Positions 1 through 10,861 of a stretch of DNA of 64,000 bases are shown one piece after another (position 1 is the stretch's first letter; every line of letters begins with the position of its first letter). The notes beneath the pieces were generated by a model. It worked only from the letters and a program-made list of their open reading frames with translations. It searched no databases and was not told the origin of the DNA. The position numbers and the translations under genes were made by a program. Source of the stretch: Phlebiopsis flavidoalba (Eukaryota > Basidiomycota > Agaricomycetes > Polyporales > Phanerochaetaceae); contig JAOCPU010000037.1 of the NCBI GenBank assembly GCA_035772785.1, forward strand, positions 186,001 through 250,000, given 5' to 3'.

Positions 1-2
1 GC

Positions 3-582
3 TGGTGTAATTCCGAGTTCGCGCGACTTACTCAGAAGAACCGGGAAATGACTCTTCAAGGAGTCGCGAAGCGGACGACCCCGCTGAATATATTCCGTTT
101 GCTCTTCGCTGCGCACGCCGGCCTTGCAAAGCTGAGCAGCGTGATTGAGCCATGGGCCGAAATTTCCAGAGATATGATCCTGGCGGCTCGCAAGACAATC
201 GATGAAGTATTGTGCTGCCAAGCCGATCAATGCTTTGAGCAGAACGAGTGGCTTGAAATCATGGAGGCCGACGGTGCGCGGTTTGAGGACGGTGAGAGAG
301 TTGAATGGATCATGGATGCTGTTCGACGAGGTATGAGTGAGAAGAATGCCGCGACGTTATACCAGGTATTTCTGCATCCTGTTCATATAAGATTTTTACA
401 TTTGATGTGGTGTCCAGACCCTCGTCTCTGCAATCCTTCTGCGGCCACACGCCACCGAGGGAGACCAAGCAATGCTCGCGGGCTACGTCACACATCCGCG
501 TACAGGTAGAGCAAACCAGAATGGACCTTCTTCGGTGGCTCCGACGACGCTGGATAGGGGTCAAGCAAGAAGGAGGGTTTGA
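3..582 (+). CDS. Unidentified protein, C-terminal part (5' end outside the window)
   Basis: The frame is open from the first bases of the window, so the gene begins to the left. Exon one (3-365) encodes about 121 residues of mixed helical character, with segments such as PLNIFRLLFAAHAGL, PWAEISRDMILAARKTIDEVL and MEADGARFEDGERVEWIMDA. A 52-base GT...AG intron (366-417) splits the frame in phase 0, and the next exon stays open for 54 codons to a TGA at 580-582. The phase-consistent splice is the best evidence that this is a real gene. I do not recognise the family. The stop could be a frameshift artefact, and the gene might continue into the Ser-rich region downstream. Confidence 0.4.
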
Positions 583-794
583 TAAATTAGAGGACTGGGC
601 TCTCGTCGAAATATCTCATGGTACGTAGTAAGCGGCGAATACGTTGGGCTAGCCACTCACGATCGTCATAGAAATCGACGTTAAGCAAGAGGAAACTTCT
701 CAATCCAAATGGCCGCCTACCAAGTCCAAAATCAGCTACTCCTCGTGCTGGTCCACGGCACAGAGTCGACGATGACTCGCAAAGTAGCCACTCT

Positions 795-2371
795 TTGCGA
801 CCACCAGTGATGAGCCGTAATGTGGCAAGAGTCGGTGGAGAAAATATGCGATCGTCATCTGCGTCGATGAGATCCGTCGCCCGCAGTACACACTCGACTG
901 CATCTCGTTGTCACTACTACGGCTCGTCGGGCGGTCAACGCATCTGGTGCGAGACCAGACTCAAAGCTAACCCCTGGTCATACTAGTCCATCTCTATCCT
1001 CATCCCGCGTATCTATACGTGAGCGCGAGTCCAACATCATACCCTCCACATCACCTAAACCTAGTCCTGCGCCCCGGAGGCATTTAATCTCTGCAGCCTC
1101 ATTGAGCGATGTTCCCTCTCGTGTACGATCGTCCGCGGCTTCCACCAAATCCACTCGCTCGCAAGCCTCTACTATTCGCAATACCAAGAGGCGTAGCGGG
1201 TCCCTCCAACCTTCGCCCTCCTCGGGGCTCTCTCGTCCAAATTCTACCATGTCCACAGCTAGCGATGGATCAACAAATTTCGAAACAGCTAAATCTGATC
1301 TAACGCCTAGTTCTGCGGCCACGGTCCCGAGTCATGTCCTCTGTTTCAAACCACAAGTGTCCGCTCGACCGCCACAACACCTTCCCCCGAGGATAACGCG
1401 GTCAAGAGCTCCCTCAACCGCTTCCAAAGTCTCTGCAACGAACGGCAAGCGAGCGCCCCCATCTCCAGTAGATAACAAAAAACTGTCTCCGGTAATGGCC
1501 CGACGCACGTTGTCCAATGCGTCTGCTCGCTCAGTCCGTATCATCCTCCATATCCTCGGTATCTACTGCCACGAGCACAAGACGGACGTATAGGAAGTCG
1601 ATTGCCCCTCCAGCCCAGTTGCCACCCAAAAGTGACGATATAAACATCAGAGTCGTCTAATTCCGAGGACGTAGGTGGACAGTGAAAGTCAAACCAAAAT
1701 CTCTTCGCCTGAGACACCCAAACCCATCGCTGAAACAAGCTAGCGTCGTATCCACGAGTATTACACGACCGTGAACAACCTCGCGAAACGTCAAGAAGTT
1801 CGACAGATCACTTATCGATCAGGCCACACCGCCACAGTCCGTTTCTGCTCACTTGATCCTGGGACAGTTCTGCCTCGTGGTGATACCCTCGAAATTGGAA
1901 TCCCTTGCATCTCCATTCTGTCCTCCAAACGAGCTCGATTCCGTGCCTGTCAAACATATGCGCGGTAACATAGGCGAAGTCGAGGGATAAGGTGAAGGGG
2001 GCCCATGGGTGGTGGAGTGGAGGTCCCTGTCAATGAGACTGGCCAGACGATAACAACTCGACGGGGCCGGGCCAATGGAACGATGGAACGTGGGGCGGCA
2101 TCCGTTATTTCGACATAGGCACTACTTCCGACTGGTGACTATGGCGAAAGATCGCGGCATGCGGCGACGTCTGGTGGCGTCGATTGGAGTGGAAGTATGG
2201 CTGGTCATGGCAGCACTCTAAAGAGAGAAGGAGATCAACTCACTATCGACCGTGCGAAAAGATTGCGAAGCATCTCACCTGCCGTATCCGATATGTCCAA
2301 CTCCGAGTCACGAGATGGGTCTCTTCGTAAGACCTCAACAGGTCCTCTATGTTGTGGATGCCGTAGCATAG
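795..2371 (+). CDS. Ser-rich protein with C-terminal CAP-Gly domain
   Basis: From about 800 to 1600 the translation is a low-complexity Ser/Thr/Arg/Pro-rich region (runs such as SSAASTKSTRSQAS and SGLSRPNST), typical of disordered microtubule-associated proteins. From about 1960 to 2370, read across several frame changes, a CAP-Gly domain is recognisable: RGNIGEVEG, GPWV followed by VEVPVNETG, NDGTWGGIRYFDIG, and near the end GLFVRPQQVLYVVDA, closing with GTAGCATAG at 2363-2371. In the CAP-Gly family this fold binds the EEY/F tail of alpha-tubulin or EB proteins, so a role at microtubules is inferred. About 60 residues rich in basic and Ser residues appear to be inserted between the IRYFDIG strand and the final strand. 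The start is uncertain and the head may reach back toward 600. Confidence 0.55.
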
Positions 2372-4224
2372 ACTCCCCACTTCATGACCTGGGCATTTGC
2401 TTCATAACGCCCATATTCGAAAACTCCATTTGATACCACACAGAAGGTCTCTCAGGATATCCACTGGTTCATTGCAGTTTTTTTTCTTTCAAACCTGCCT
2501 CGGGATTTAGCAGCTCGTTATGCAGCCATCACACTCCTTGTTTTCAATATCTCATTTTGTGAATTGCTGTTGTTGCTTGTCCTTTTCTTGCAATCTACAT
2601 CATCGACATGGGTCGTTTGCTTCATTGTCATACACCACCCCTGCGCATTATTGTATACGATGGCCCTGACTTCGGACCGCGACATGAGTTCCAACAATGA
2701 TATCGTTTATGCTCTGCAGACGTCATTCATCCCCTTCAGACTTGTTCAACTATTTCACTTCCGTCATCGGACTCTGCAGCGCTGTGATGATTTGGGTTTG
2801 GGGTCAGCCAGTCGTCCTCGAGTGCGCCTGAAACGTGTTGGAAAGCATGGATCTGTTGATGGGACTCAATTCAAGGCTTACCATGGGCTTCACGGGATTC
2901 CTGTGTAGGAATGTTCTAATTGCTTCTAGGATATTCTCTCTTGCATCGTAACAACAGCAGCGACGACGTGCACGTTTTATATTTGTCGCACATGAGAGAT
3001 GCCCTGGGGCGATACATGAGCAATAGACCAGTTGTGGTTAATCATGTTCTCTCACTTGTTGCAGCTTCATGGAACGCGTGGCGCCACAACCGAACGGTCC
3101 TTCAACAGCTGCTCTGCACATAAGCATCAAAGCAGTTTATATGAATCAGAAGGCTGCAGCAAGAGCCTACCACGCAGTTCAAACGTCCATGCTGGTTTGC
3201 CATAGTTCACAGATCTAGGGATTCGTTGCGACGAGATAGGGCACTACACCATATCGTGGTTAGCCTTCAGAGTCGGTTTATGGTAAGTCTACTTACGGAG
3301 CCGCTCGTGCGAACTTGCAATCTTTGCCGAAGGGAACTTCATCCCATGCAACGAGCGCCATGAGCATTCCCAACCGCAATACCATGAGGCTGCAACAAGA
3401 GACGCCCGCGGTCGGCTGGGCTAATCGGTAGTGTTTCCTTTGGGACTGCGCAAGTGTGATTGAAGGTCCATGCCAGGATTATCAGCATAATGTCACTTAC
3501 GTAAACGAACTATGCCTCGGAAGCGTTGTCCGATCCTAAGGTCTTGTATCAAGCCGGCCCTAGCGAGCTTTTTGCACGGAGCAACTGGCGAGGATCACAG
3601 TGGTCGAAATCCTGGGAGTACTCGTCCCTTGAGAACTTTGGTTGGCATCAACACCAAGCTAACAACACTAACCCACATTGCGACCGGCACCTCAATCCGC
3701 ACTGTGAGTCTCTTCTAACTGTTGAAGATTGGATGGCATAGTGAAGTCAATCATATCACTCACCACCTCTTCGACTTTCTCGTGTTCGTCGCTTTCATCT
3801 TCGTGTTCATGGAGGATGAGAATCCACCGCACTCACCTCTCCCGGTCGTCAGAGATGTCTTTCGTCCACGAAACCTTCCTGACGTTTTTGTTTCTGTCGG
3901 CCCCTGACTCTCGCGGCCCTTAGAGAAATGTGACCCACGCCCACGCCGCTTAGGCGCAGTTGACGGTTTGGGCATCGTGGTGTGCAGATGATGGCTCGAG
4001 AAGAGTGCGATCAGACCCCTCTCGCATTCAGAGCGCCAAGGAACCACTTTGCACCCGACAACTATTCATGCTCCGGGCCGTCGTCCTATGGTTACATTTA
4101 TCCTACAGAATGGCTCGCAGCTCACCTGGTCAACTCAATGAATATTGATCTCAACCAATATATGGCAGAATTTTCAATCGAGTGAGCGATTGCATCAGGA
4201 AAAAACGGCGGGGCTACTGATATC
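2372..4224. other. No recognisable gene
   Basis: Open frames on the plus strand are short and mutually inconsistent. The frames at 2564-2908, 3526-3741 and 3982-4185 include plausible coding stretches (for example a Trp-rich segment around 3580-3640), and there are GT...AG pairs of intron size on both strands. None joins into a product I recognise. This could be a broken, fast-evolving gene or intergenic DNA. Confidence 0.3.
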
Positions 4225-4375
4225 TTAGGGCAGGCCGCTCGCTAATTCCGTAGCGCCGGTACTTCGGGTAGACAGTGTACCAGATTTCCTTTCAGTAGCT
4301 TCCGTAGCTGCCTCAACGTGCTCCGTAGTCAGTCCGTAGCACTGCCTGGCAGTCGTTGGGTAGCTGCTGTTTGTG
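4225..4375. repeat. GTAGC-rich low-complexity block
   Basis: TCCGTAG occurs four times, and GTAGCTGC/GTAGCTTC variants more often, within about 130 bases. The same motif appears in the opposite orientation (GCTACGGA, GCTACGTAG) near 5540-5680. The unit is not strictly periodic. Confidence 0.35.
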
Positions 4376-4640
4376 CTCATGGAATGGTTATTTGCGGTCA
4401 CGAAAATATGTCCGAAGTCGTTATATCATAGTATTGGAAACTGTAAGGTAGATACATAGTGCTACACTACTCTACATATTGTACAACTAGCCACTCTCGC
4501 GCTCCTACTGTTCACCTTCATGTCCCCCTCACTTGCGTCCACAATGCCTATGGCCGTGTCACTTGTACTTGCGTCGTTGAGACAACTGAATGATCTTACC
4601 AATTCATATGTTGCACGGTACGATTTACAGTGTGCGCCCG

Positions 4641-4962
4641 TGCATTAGGGTCGTCGTCAGCCAGCGCAGTGCGTCTTCTTCAACCGTCTAGATGCATCCT
4701 CGTCGGCCAGCACAGTGCACGGTCATTGGCCACCCTTGCGCGTATCCTCGTCGGCCCGTACAGATCATCCTCATTGGCCCGAGCGTCCTCATCGGCTAGT
4801 GCAGAGCATCCTTGTCGGCTAGTACAGAGTCCTCGTTGGCCAGTGTGAAGTGTCCTCGTAGGCCAGTACAGTGTCCACGTAGGCCATTACAGTGTGTACT
4901 CGCCAGCCATTGCAGCGCAGCCCTATCGGCCATCTCAGCGTGTCCTCGTCGGCCAAATTTTC
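4641..4962. repeat. Degenerate minisatellite, about 21-23 bp unit
   Basis: About a dozen consecutive copies of a unit close to TCCTCGTCGGCCAGTACAG, each with substitutions (CGTTGG, CATCGG and CGTAGG variants; GTACAG, GTGCAG and ATTGCAG variants). The spacing of the TCCTCG and GGCC cores is roughly 18-25 bases, and the array is bounded on both sides by non-repetitive DNA. Both strands are open over part of the array because the unit lacks stops, but nothing supports translation. Confidence 0.75.
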
Positions 4963-5901
4963 ACTTTGAAGTCTGCGTCCGCGAGTCCCTGTTGGCTCCA
5001 CCGAAATTCTCGGTGTTGTCTTGGTAGTGTCACTGACGATGGTCCAGTATGTGCGTGAGTGCAGGAGAACCAGAAAGGAGGTGAACGACAAGCTGTCGAA
5101 GATGGTGGTAACGGGGAAGATCGGGTTTCTTGACAAGCGCCCGACGCGGTACCAGATGATGGCGACTGATGGCGGGAGGGCGCTCCACTTTAGGGCAGAC
5201 CCAGCGAACCTTGTCTTACCGGCATGGCCTGTTTGATGAAATGAGCGCATCCCCCGCCGCGGTGTCATATGTTATGTACTGAGGTACCACACTGAGCTTG
5301 AAGATTACTGGTCATTTTGCTTCATCTCGTCTGTACTATGGCATAGCTGATACAGGATGGAACAGATGCAAGCACGGCGCAACTTCCAGATCATACCAAT
5401 AGACTCACAGTTTCACTATGACTAGGATTCGCTCCCACCTGCGGATGCCACAATAAGACTACCTTGCAACATTTGCAAGCAATTAGAAGCCTCACCATGG
5501 AATCTAGGTAAGTGTGGCCTACCGCCGCCTCGTGTTTACCAGAGCTACGCCGCTGCTACGGAGAGCTACCCAATCGTAGGGCCGCGTCCTACTGGGCGCT
5601 ACTGACAGCGTGTAGGAAGCGCCTGCTGACGGTAGAAAGCGCCCTGCTACGTAGTCAGGCGCTGTTTCCTGATGTGGGGAAAATACAAAACATTGAAAAT
5701 GTGGTAGCAGTACTTGCACTCAGCAGGATGAAGCAGGTAATATTGACGGTACTTGTCTCGCTAGTGGTATGATTTCGCTATCTTGATACACGTAGCGAGA
5801 TCGAACCTTGAGGTACATATCGAGACAGACATGTCCAGCCTAGACCCTCGAGCCCCTGCACGCAATCCAAGACCGCGGCAAGTGCATGCTCACGTACGAC
5901 C
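4963..5901. other. No recognisable gene; second GTAGC-type block
   Basis: One plus-strand frame (about 5030-5236) is open and rich in Lys/Arg (VNDKLSKMVVTGKIGFLDK), but it has no homologue I know and no splice support. Around 5540-5680 the sequence is rich in GCTAC and AAGCGCC words, which are reverse complements of the words in the 4225-4375 block. From 5700 to 5901 lies the presumed 3' flank of the ADP/ATP carrier gene. Confidence 0.3.
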
Positions 5902-7296
5902 TCAAGCCGAGCCAGCGGCATAAACCTTCCCAAAAGCAAGCGCCTGAAAACCTACACGGATATGACTAGGAGTTCGGCTGATATGAGGACCCAAAACGTA
6001 CTGGTCGTACAGAGCAAGAACCCCTGCAGAGGCGACACCGCGTAGAATGTTGGCACCTGCGCCAGCTGTTGTACCCTCATCAATAATTACCAAAACAACT
6101 ATCTCGTATGCAACTTGCCCCGAACAGCGCCCGAGGACCCTCTCTTGTCGCGATGTCTCTTCCAGCATCAATCCAGGACTTGTAGTGAACCTGAATGACC
6201 ATGTATGAGTCGTGCAGTCAATTCAATACCACGAAACGCACCTGCTCACCCAGAGGTCATCATCATGCGTCGATGCGGATGGTATCGAGTGGGTAGGCAG
6301 CCATAGATGCACCCTAATGCATAACGTTACGAGCGCTCCTGGCAAGACACAACGAGCGAGGTACGCACAGTTGTACATATCCATCCTACAAGAAAAGACG
6401 CTGTAAAGTTGCCCTTTAGGGAACCTACTAGGAATGTGTCTCGAATACTGTCATATCCCCCGAAGCTGGCTTGTACATTGAGAAATGCATATCATGTAAA
6501 GAGAGACACCACGTACTAGAATCCCCGATAGACGCATATCCCTACTACACTTGGGACAAAACCACGGTATAATCCAACTATACCGTCCGAGGCTAGAGTC
6601 TGTCTGAAGACGTCTACAAGTCCTTTGAATTGTCTCCCTCCTCCTTTGGACACACTTTTTGCGTCAGCAGAGAGTCGGGTTCTTGCACTGAAACATAGAT
6701 CGTGTTTACCGTGTTTGTGAATGCAGGCGTCATGAAATACACTTACTAATCCAAGGAGTATACAAAAATAGACGAAGTCGCCCCGGCCGCCGCGCCGCTA
6801 AGAATATTACCTAGACACATTAAGCTTTGTGACTACATGAGTATGAATGCAGAATTTTGGCCTCACCTAGCACCCAAAGTGAGAACCCCTCAGACTTCCT
6901 AAAGTTGAATAATTTTTGTACGAGTCCTTGAATGCGAAATTCAAGGCTTGCGTGGGGAAGTACCGTATCACATTAGTTCCATTGCCGCGCCAGACTGCTC
7001 GACAAACGTCAGACCCCCAACGAGCAGAAGAATAACGAGCGTGCGCGTACAGCTAGCCAGTCCCTCCTTTGCATGTGTCTTCTTGAAACAATCTATCACA
7101 CCCTTATATGGGGCATCTAGCCGACCTGCCGCGAGCATGGCGCCCTGGTTCTGGACGAGTAATTTGACACGTTCGATAGGTGCCGCGCGGCGGTTTTTGA
7201 AATTGCTGCTGCTGTACCACCCATCATAAAGTCGGCTATATGAAGGTCAGCGACCAGAGAGTCGGCAGATTGAGTCAGAAGTTGAAGGAGGGCCAT
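5902..7296 (-). CDS. Mitochondrial ADP/ATP carrier
   Basis: This inner-membrane carrier exchanges cytosolic ADP for matrix ATP. Reading the minus strand gives the family hallmarks in order: [137 protein letters not shown], the nucleotide-carrier signature region [28 protein letters not shown], and a C-terminus [10 protein letters not shown] with its stop at 5902-5904. All three carrier repeats are present, joined by several introns of about 50-60 bases (for example after EGLAS and after YSLD). The chosen ATG (7294-7296) gives a leader of about 20 residues, usual for the family. A 2-base discrepancy splits KTAA from APIERV, and there are other slips. The neighbouring inverted-repeat element begins within about 5-10 bases upstream of this start. 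Confidence 0.85.
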
Positions 7297-7300
7297 GTAG

Positions 7301-7391
7301 TCCTTTTATAAAACACCCACAGATCTGTAACTGGCTGTATTGTAAAATAGACAGGCCATCCTAGGAGCCTTTTAAAAAAGGGGGGGTCCCA
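7301..7391 (+). repeat. Left terminal inverted repeat of the element
   Basis: The core TGTATTGTAAAATAG (7336-7350) and the block TTTTAAAAAAGGGGGGGTCCCA (ending near 7391) both recur, inverted, at the right end. Confidence 0.65.
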
Positions 7392-7663
7392 GGCTTGGGC
7401 TGACATTCTTTTTAAAATGGGGGGTGTTTTACAAAAAGGCTGACAACTTCCAAAAATGGTAATTTTCTTTTTTGAAGCCCTGCTTTCTGGCTTCCTAAAC
7501 ATATCAGCATGACAAAATTTGGTGGAGAAATGAATGAGCTAGGATGCCATCAATTTTTCTTAACACGACCTTTTGCGCGCAAAATAAGCGCCCAAAAGGC
7601 GCGAGAAGGCGGCTGGACCCTGTGGGTGGACCCCACAATGCACCCCCTTGCCCAATTAGGCTG

Positions 7664-7696
7664 GGAATTGATGGCAATCCGCTTCCCATCAATTCC
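7664..7696. repeat. Perfect 11-bp palindrome inside the element
   Basis: GGAATTGATGG (7664-7674) and CCATCAATTCC (7686-7696) are exact reverse complements separated by 11 bases. The TTGATGG/CCATCAA word recurs at both sides of the element. Confidence 0.7.
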
Positions 7697-9582
7697 GCTT
7701 TTGGGCTGCATTTGGGGTTGCTCCCCAGCTTCCCCCTTGCTTATTTAGGGCGCTGTATTGTAGTTTGAGTACCTATGTATGTTTAGAACATGCTCACCGA
7801 ACAGAATTCCCATATTTAGCCTGCCAGGGGTGCTACCAATATAATCCGATTTTATTTCGCTTTTTTTTCGCGATTTTCAATAGGGTACCCTGGGTTCCCC
7901 TGCATTCCCTGGCCTTGCTGCTTCTCGTTTAAGCTCTATATGTCCTCTGAGTATGCCCATAACATAGGAACATCATCTGATGCATTCCCATTATCCTGGG
8001 AATTGTTTCGAATTTCCGGGTATTTTTCGAAATCTGGGGGTCTGGGCATTGCTTCCTATTGATTGGGAATTGTTCTGAGCATTTCCCCCATGTACCTACA
8101 CACATATTAGAGAGTATTTTCCACCGTGTAGATCAAAGGATTTAACATGATATGAATGTTTGAGAACATATTTTTGCGGAATTGATGGCTACTCCCCCTA
8201 TACCCTCCAGATCATATTCTGCTATTCGAGCGGATGGAAAGTGCCTCATAGGTGTCTAGTACATGCCAATAATTTGTGGAAGCAATGGGATGGCTGTAGC
8301 TAGTGCGATTCTCCAGATCTTGGTCGATTATCCTGGCGCTTATTTTCGGATTTTAGGGTTAAGCCAAATCATGGTATTGCAGTACAAATGAAGCTTAGCT
8401 GATATCTCCATCGTATTCTACACCCTGAAAACCCTTATATACAAATTTGCGAAAGGAGGGGACATGTACAGGCTGCCAGAGCATAGAAACAGACAGGAAG
8501 TTGTGTAATTGTACAGAGATTCATGTTAACCCCATGCATTCTCTTGTAACACTAGCACATCTTTCCACCCACTTGGGGGATTGATGTAAACTAAATTGTA
8601 GCATGTGTGGGAGGTATGTAGGATGTGTTCTACAGCTGGAATTAAATTATACTGCCCTGTGTGTGAATAGGTGCACATGTTTTTGGTTTTTTTAAACCCT
8701 AAATGACGCTTTTTTTTGGGTTTAAGGGCTGCAGCACCTGGGGAAGTTGTTATAAACCTCCAGAAACTAATTCCACACATGTCCCTACATGCATATAGTA
8801 TATAGACAACAGCCAGAAGGTATCCCACCGCTGTGGAGCCCAGGGGTAAATGCGCATTTTCGCTTTTATGCTGGGTACCCCCATTTTGGGGTATATATAT
8901 CAGGATGTAGCATGTGCTGTATTGGTCCCCTGGTGTTCCAGCGTTGTATATACACTATCCCAATGCTATATGAGTATCCTAGATAGTTACAACGACCCCC
9001 AGACCAATAATACCCCCAAGGGAAGCTGCCCAAATATATTATTTTTCCGCTTTTCCCCAGAATAATATATATCCCTATTGTTCCCATGTGCTTGGATAGC
9101 TTCCAAACTTCATTTCTGTATTGCCCCAATGTATACCTATACAATGGCAAGCATACCGCCCATTTATAGGCCCCCATTCCCCCAGGGTATACCCCCCAAT
9201 GTACCATTTGACCGCTTTTTTAATAATTATAATAGTATTTATTTTACTGTGGGCCCTGCACATCATGGAACCTCTCAAAAAATGGAGATCTGAGCTCTAC
9301 AGATGTATATGTATGTAACCTACACCCAAGAATGGAGGGGAACGAAAGGGGAGGGCAGGAATAGCAGCAGAAATGGGCAGGAAAAGCGGAATATAATGGC
9401 AGGAGCTAGCCCATCAATATCTAATCTAATTTGATGGAAGCAGAATCTTATCTGGAAGCAGGCACCATCAGTGCCACAAAGCTTTTGATGGGAACCGGTT
9501 CCTGGCGCTTTTGAGCGCTTTTTTCCGCAAATTCCATAGGGTTGCTTGTGTTAGAAAACTCTATTTTGCCACATAGCTCCTT

Positions 9583-9637
9583 CCCATCAAAACATATGGA
9601 CAAAGTGCTTAACTGACATATGTTTTGTTTTGATGGG
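9583..9637. repeat. Near-perfect palindrome near the right end of the element
   Basis: CCCATCAAAACATATG (9583-9598) pairs with CATATGTTTTGTTTTGATGGG (9617-9637), allowing one 5-base insertion. The loop is 18 bases. It shares the CCATCAA word with the 7664-7696 palindrome, which suggests a subterminal repeat of the element. Confidence 0.65.
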
Positions 9638-9662
9638 GCTACATTACGCAAACATGAAAAAA

Positions 9663-9737
9663 TGGGACCCCCCTTTTTAAAATAACGGGCGCTTATCCTG
9701 CGATTGACTGGCTATTTTACAATACAAGCAGCAAGAG
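9663..9737 (-). repeat. Right terminal inverted repeat of the element
   Basis: TGGGACCCCCC followed by TTTTTAAAAT (9663-9683), and CTATTTTACAATACAAG (9712-9728), are the inverted counterparts of the left end. Homology to the alcohol dehydrogenase gene resumes about 15 bases further right. Confidence 0.65.
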
Positions 9738-9740
9738 ATA

Positions 9741-10861
9741 ATAGGGCTTTTTGAGCTCGTTCGGGTCAATTGCCACTACCCGGTATCGAAGGCCCTTGGT
9801 AGAGACCAAGTCTTCCAACATGTCTACGAGGCTGACAAACTGCGCACTAGGTGCATTCAGGACATGTGCCATTGTAATTTATGGGAAGTCTCAGCTTACC
9901 ACTCCTACCGGTCCCAAACCTATCACTGCAAATGTCATAATTCTGTCTTCGAGCGAGAGAGGTAATGCGTTTCCAGTAGTCGACATTGTGGGAACGTATC
10001 CGCTGAACGGATAGGGTACGGCAGAGAAGCATCGACGCGGTCTTTGCATGCTGTAATGCCTGAAGCGCTGCGAAGGCCCCGGTCGGAAGAATGTCTGCTA
10101 GAAGCAGAAGAGAGCTATCCGCTAGCTGCGGGACAGTGCCGTCTGGCTGTAGTGTGGCGATGCTGTCTACCTTGAATAGCGTACCGCCCGCTTTCGGTAC
10201 GCGCACATATTGTGCCTGTCCTCCGGACGAAGTGAGGGGATGCCGAACAGAATGTGGACGGAGTTGGACGCATCGGCAGCTGAAACCTATCCTATCCTAC
10301 AGAAGCTACAAGGGATGAAACGGCAGTGTATGGAGGATCGAAATCTTTAGACGTACTGGCACTCGCCGCATGAGACGGTGAAAAGGCGCTACAACTTTTA
10401 TCGCCAAACGCTCAGTGTAGAGTACAGGTCAGGTCGGCCGACAGTGTCAGGCCGGAAACTGGATCCCATCTCGATGACGTGCCAACGAATTCATGTCCCC
10501 CTATATGTCTTAGCGATGGTCAGTGAGTAGAAACCTCAGGACCATATCACCAATGCTAACTCGGATTCAACGCCTTCATCTCCGCGATAAATGTGAAGAT
10601 CACTGCCACACAGACCGCTAGCTTTGTATCAACTTAGCACCTCAAACGATGCCTCGATTATAAAGGCTATGTACCTGTATCTTGACAATAACATCGTCTG
10701 GATGTTCGATTCTTTCGTCGTGGTGTATGCTCAGTACCATAATTGATCATGGCATCGCGCCTGGTGCTCACGTGGGAATTGGGACTTGCTCAACCCGAAC
10801 ATCGAAAGCGGGCGGATACCCACTTGACTGCCTTCTGCGTCTTCGTACTGGTATCGTTCAT
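9741..10861 (-). pseudogene. Zinc-type alcohol dehydrogenase, truncated 3' end
   Basis: The minus strand reads as a medium-chain, zinc-dependent alcohol/polyol dehydrogenase from its N-terminus: MNDTSTKTQKAVKW with PAFDVRVEQVPIPT, then EHPDDVIVKIQ, the catalytic-zinc segment LCGSDLHIYRGDE and GHEFVGTVIEMG, the structural-zinc start TVSCGECQY, AQYVRVPKAGGTLF, DGTVPQLADSSLLLLADILPTGAFAALQA, and the Rossmann strand YRVVAIDPNEL. Introns split it after VEQVPIPT, after VIVKIQ and elsewhere. The homology then stops at about 9748, where the inverted-repeat element begins. The last 130-150 residues expected for the family (rest of the NAD(P) domain and C-terminus) are not found on the other side of the element. 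The copy is therefore probably non-functional, unless the missing part was lost in assembly. The ATG (10859-10861) is the first that gives the usual leader. Confidence 0.75.

Larger units (their letters stand above)
7301..9737. mobile_element. Non-coding DNA element with imperfect terminal inverted repeats
   Basis: The two ends are inverted copies of each other. The left end (7335-7391) reads CTGTATTGTAAAATAG, then about 20 variable bases, then TTTTAAAAAAGGGGG and GTCCCA. The reverse complement of 9663-9728 reads CTTGTATTGTAAAATAGCC, a variable spacer, then TTTTAAAAAGGGGGG and TCCCA. Further outward the ends share AGYCCTWTTAT. The interior has no long open frame, is AT-rich with G/C homopolymers, and carries strong palindromes. 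This is the structure of a non-autonomous class II (cut-and-paste) element or MITE relative. No transposase is visible, so I cannot assign a superfamily. I could not resolve a target-site duplication, because the exact outer ends are unclear and indel noise is high. Confidence 0.65.

Noticed and set aside
4641..4962. Tandem repeats as a CRISPR array
   Set aside because: The units are contiguous and diverged, without unique spacers, and the genome is eukaryotic.
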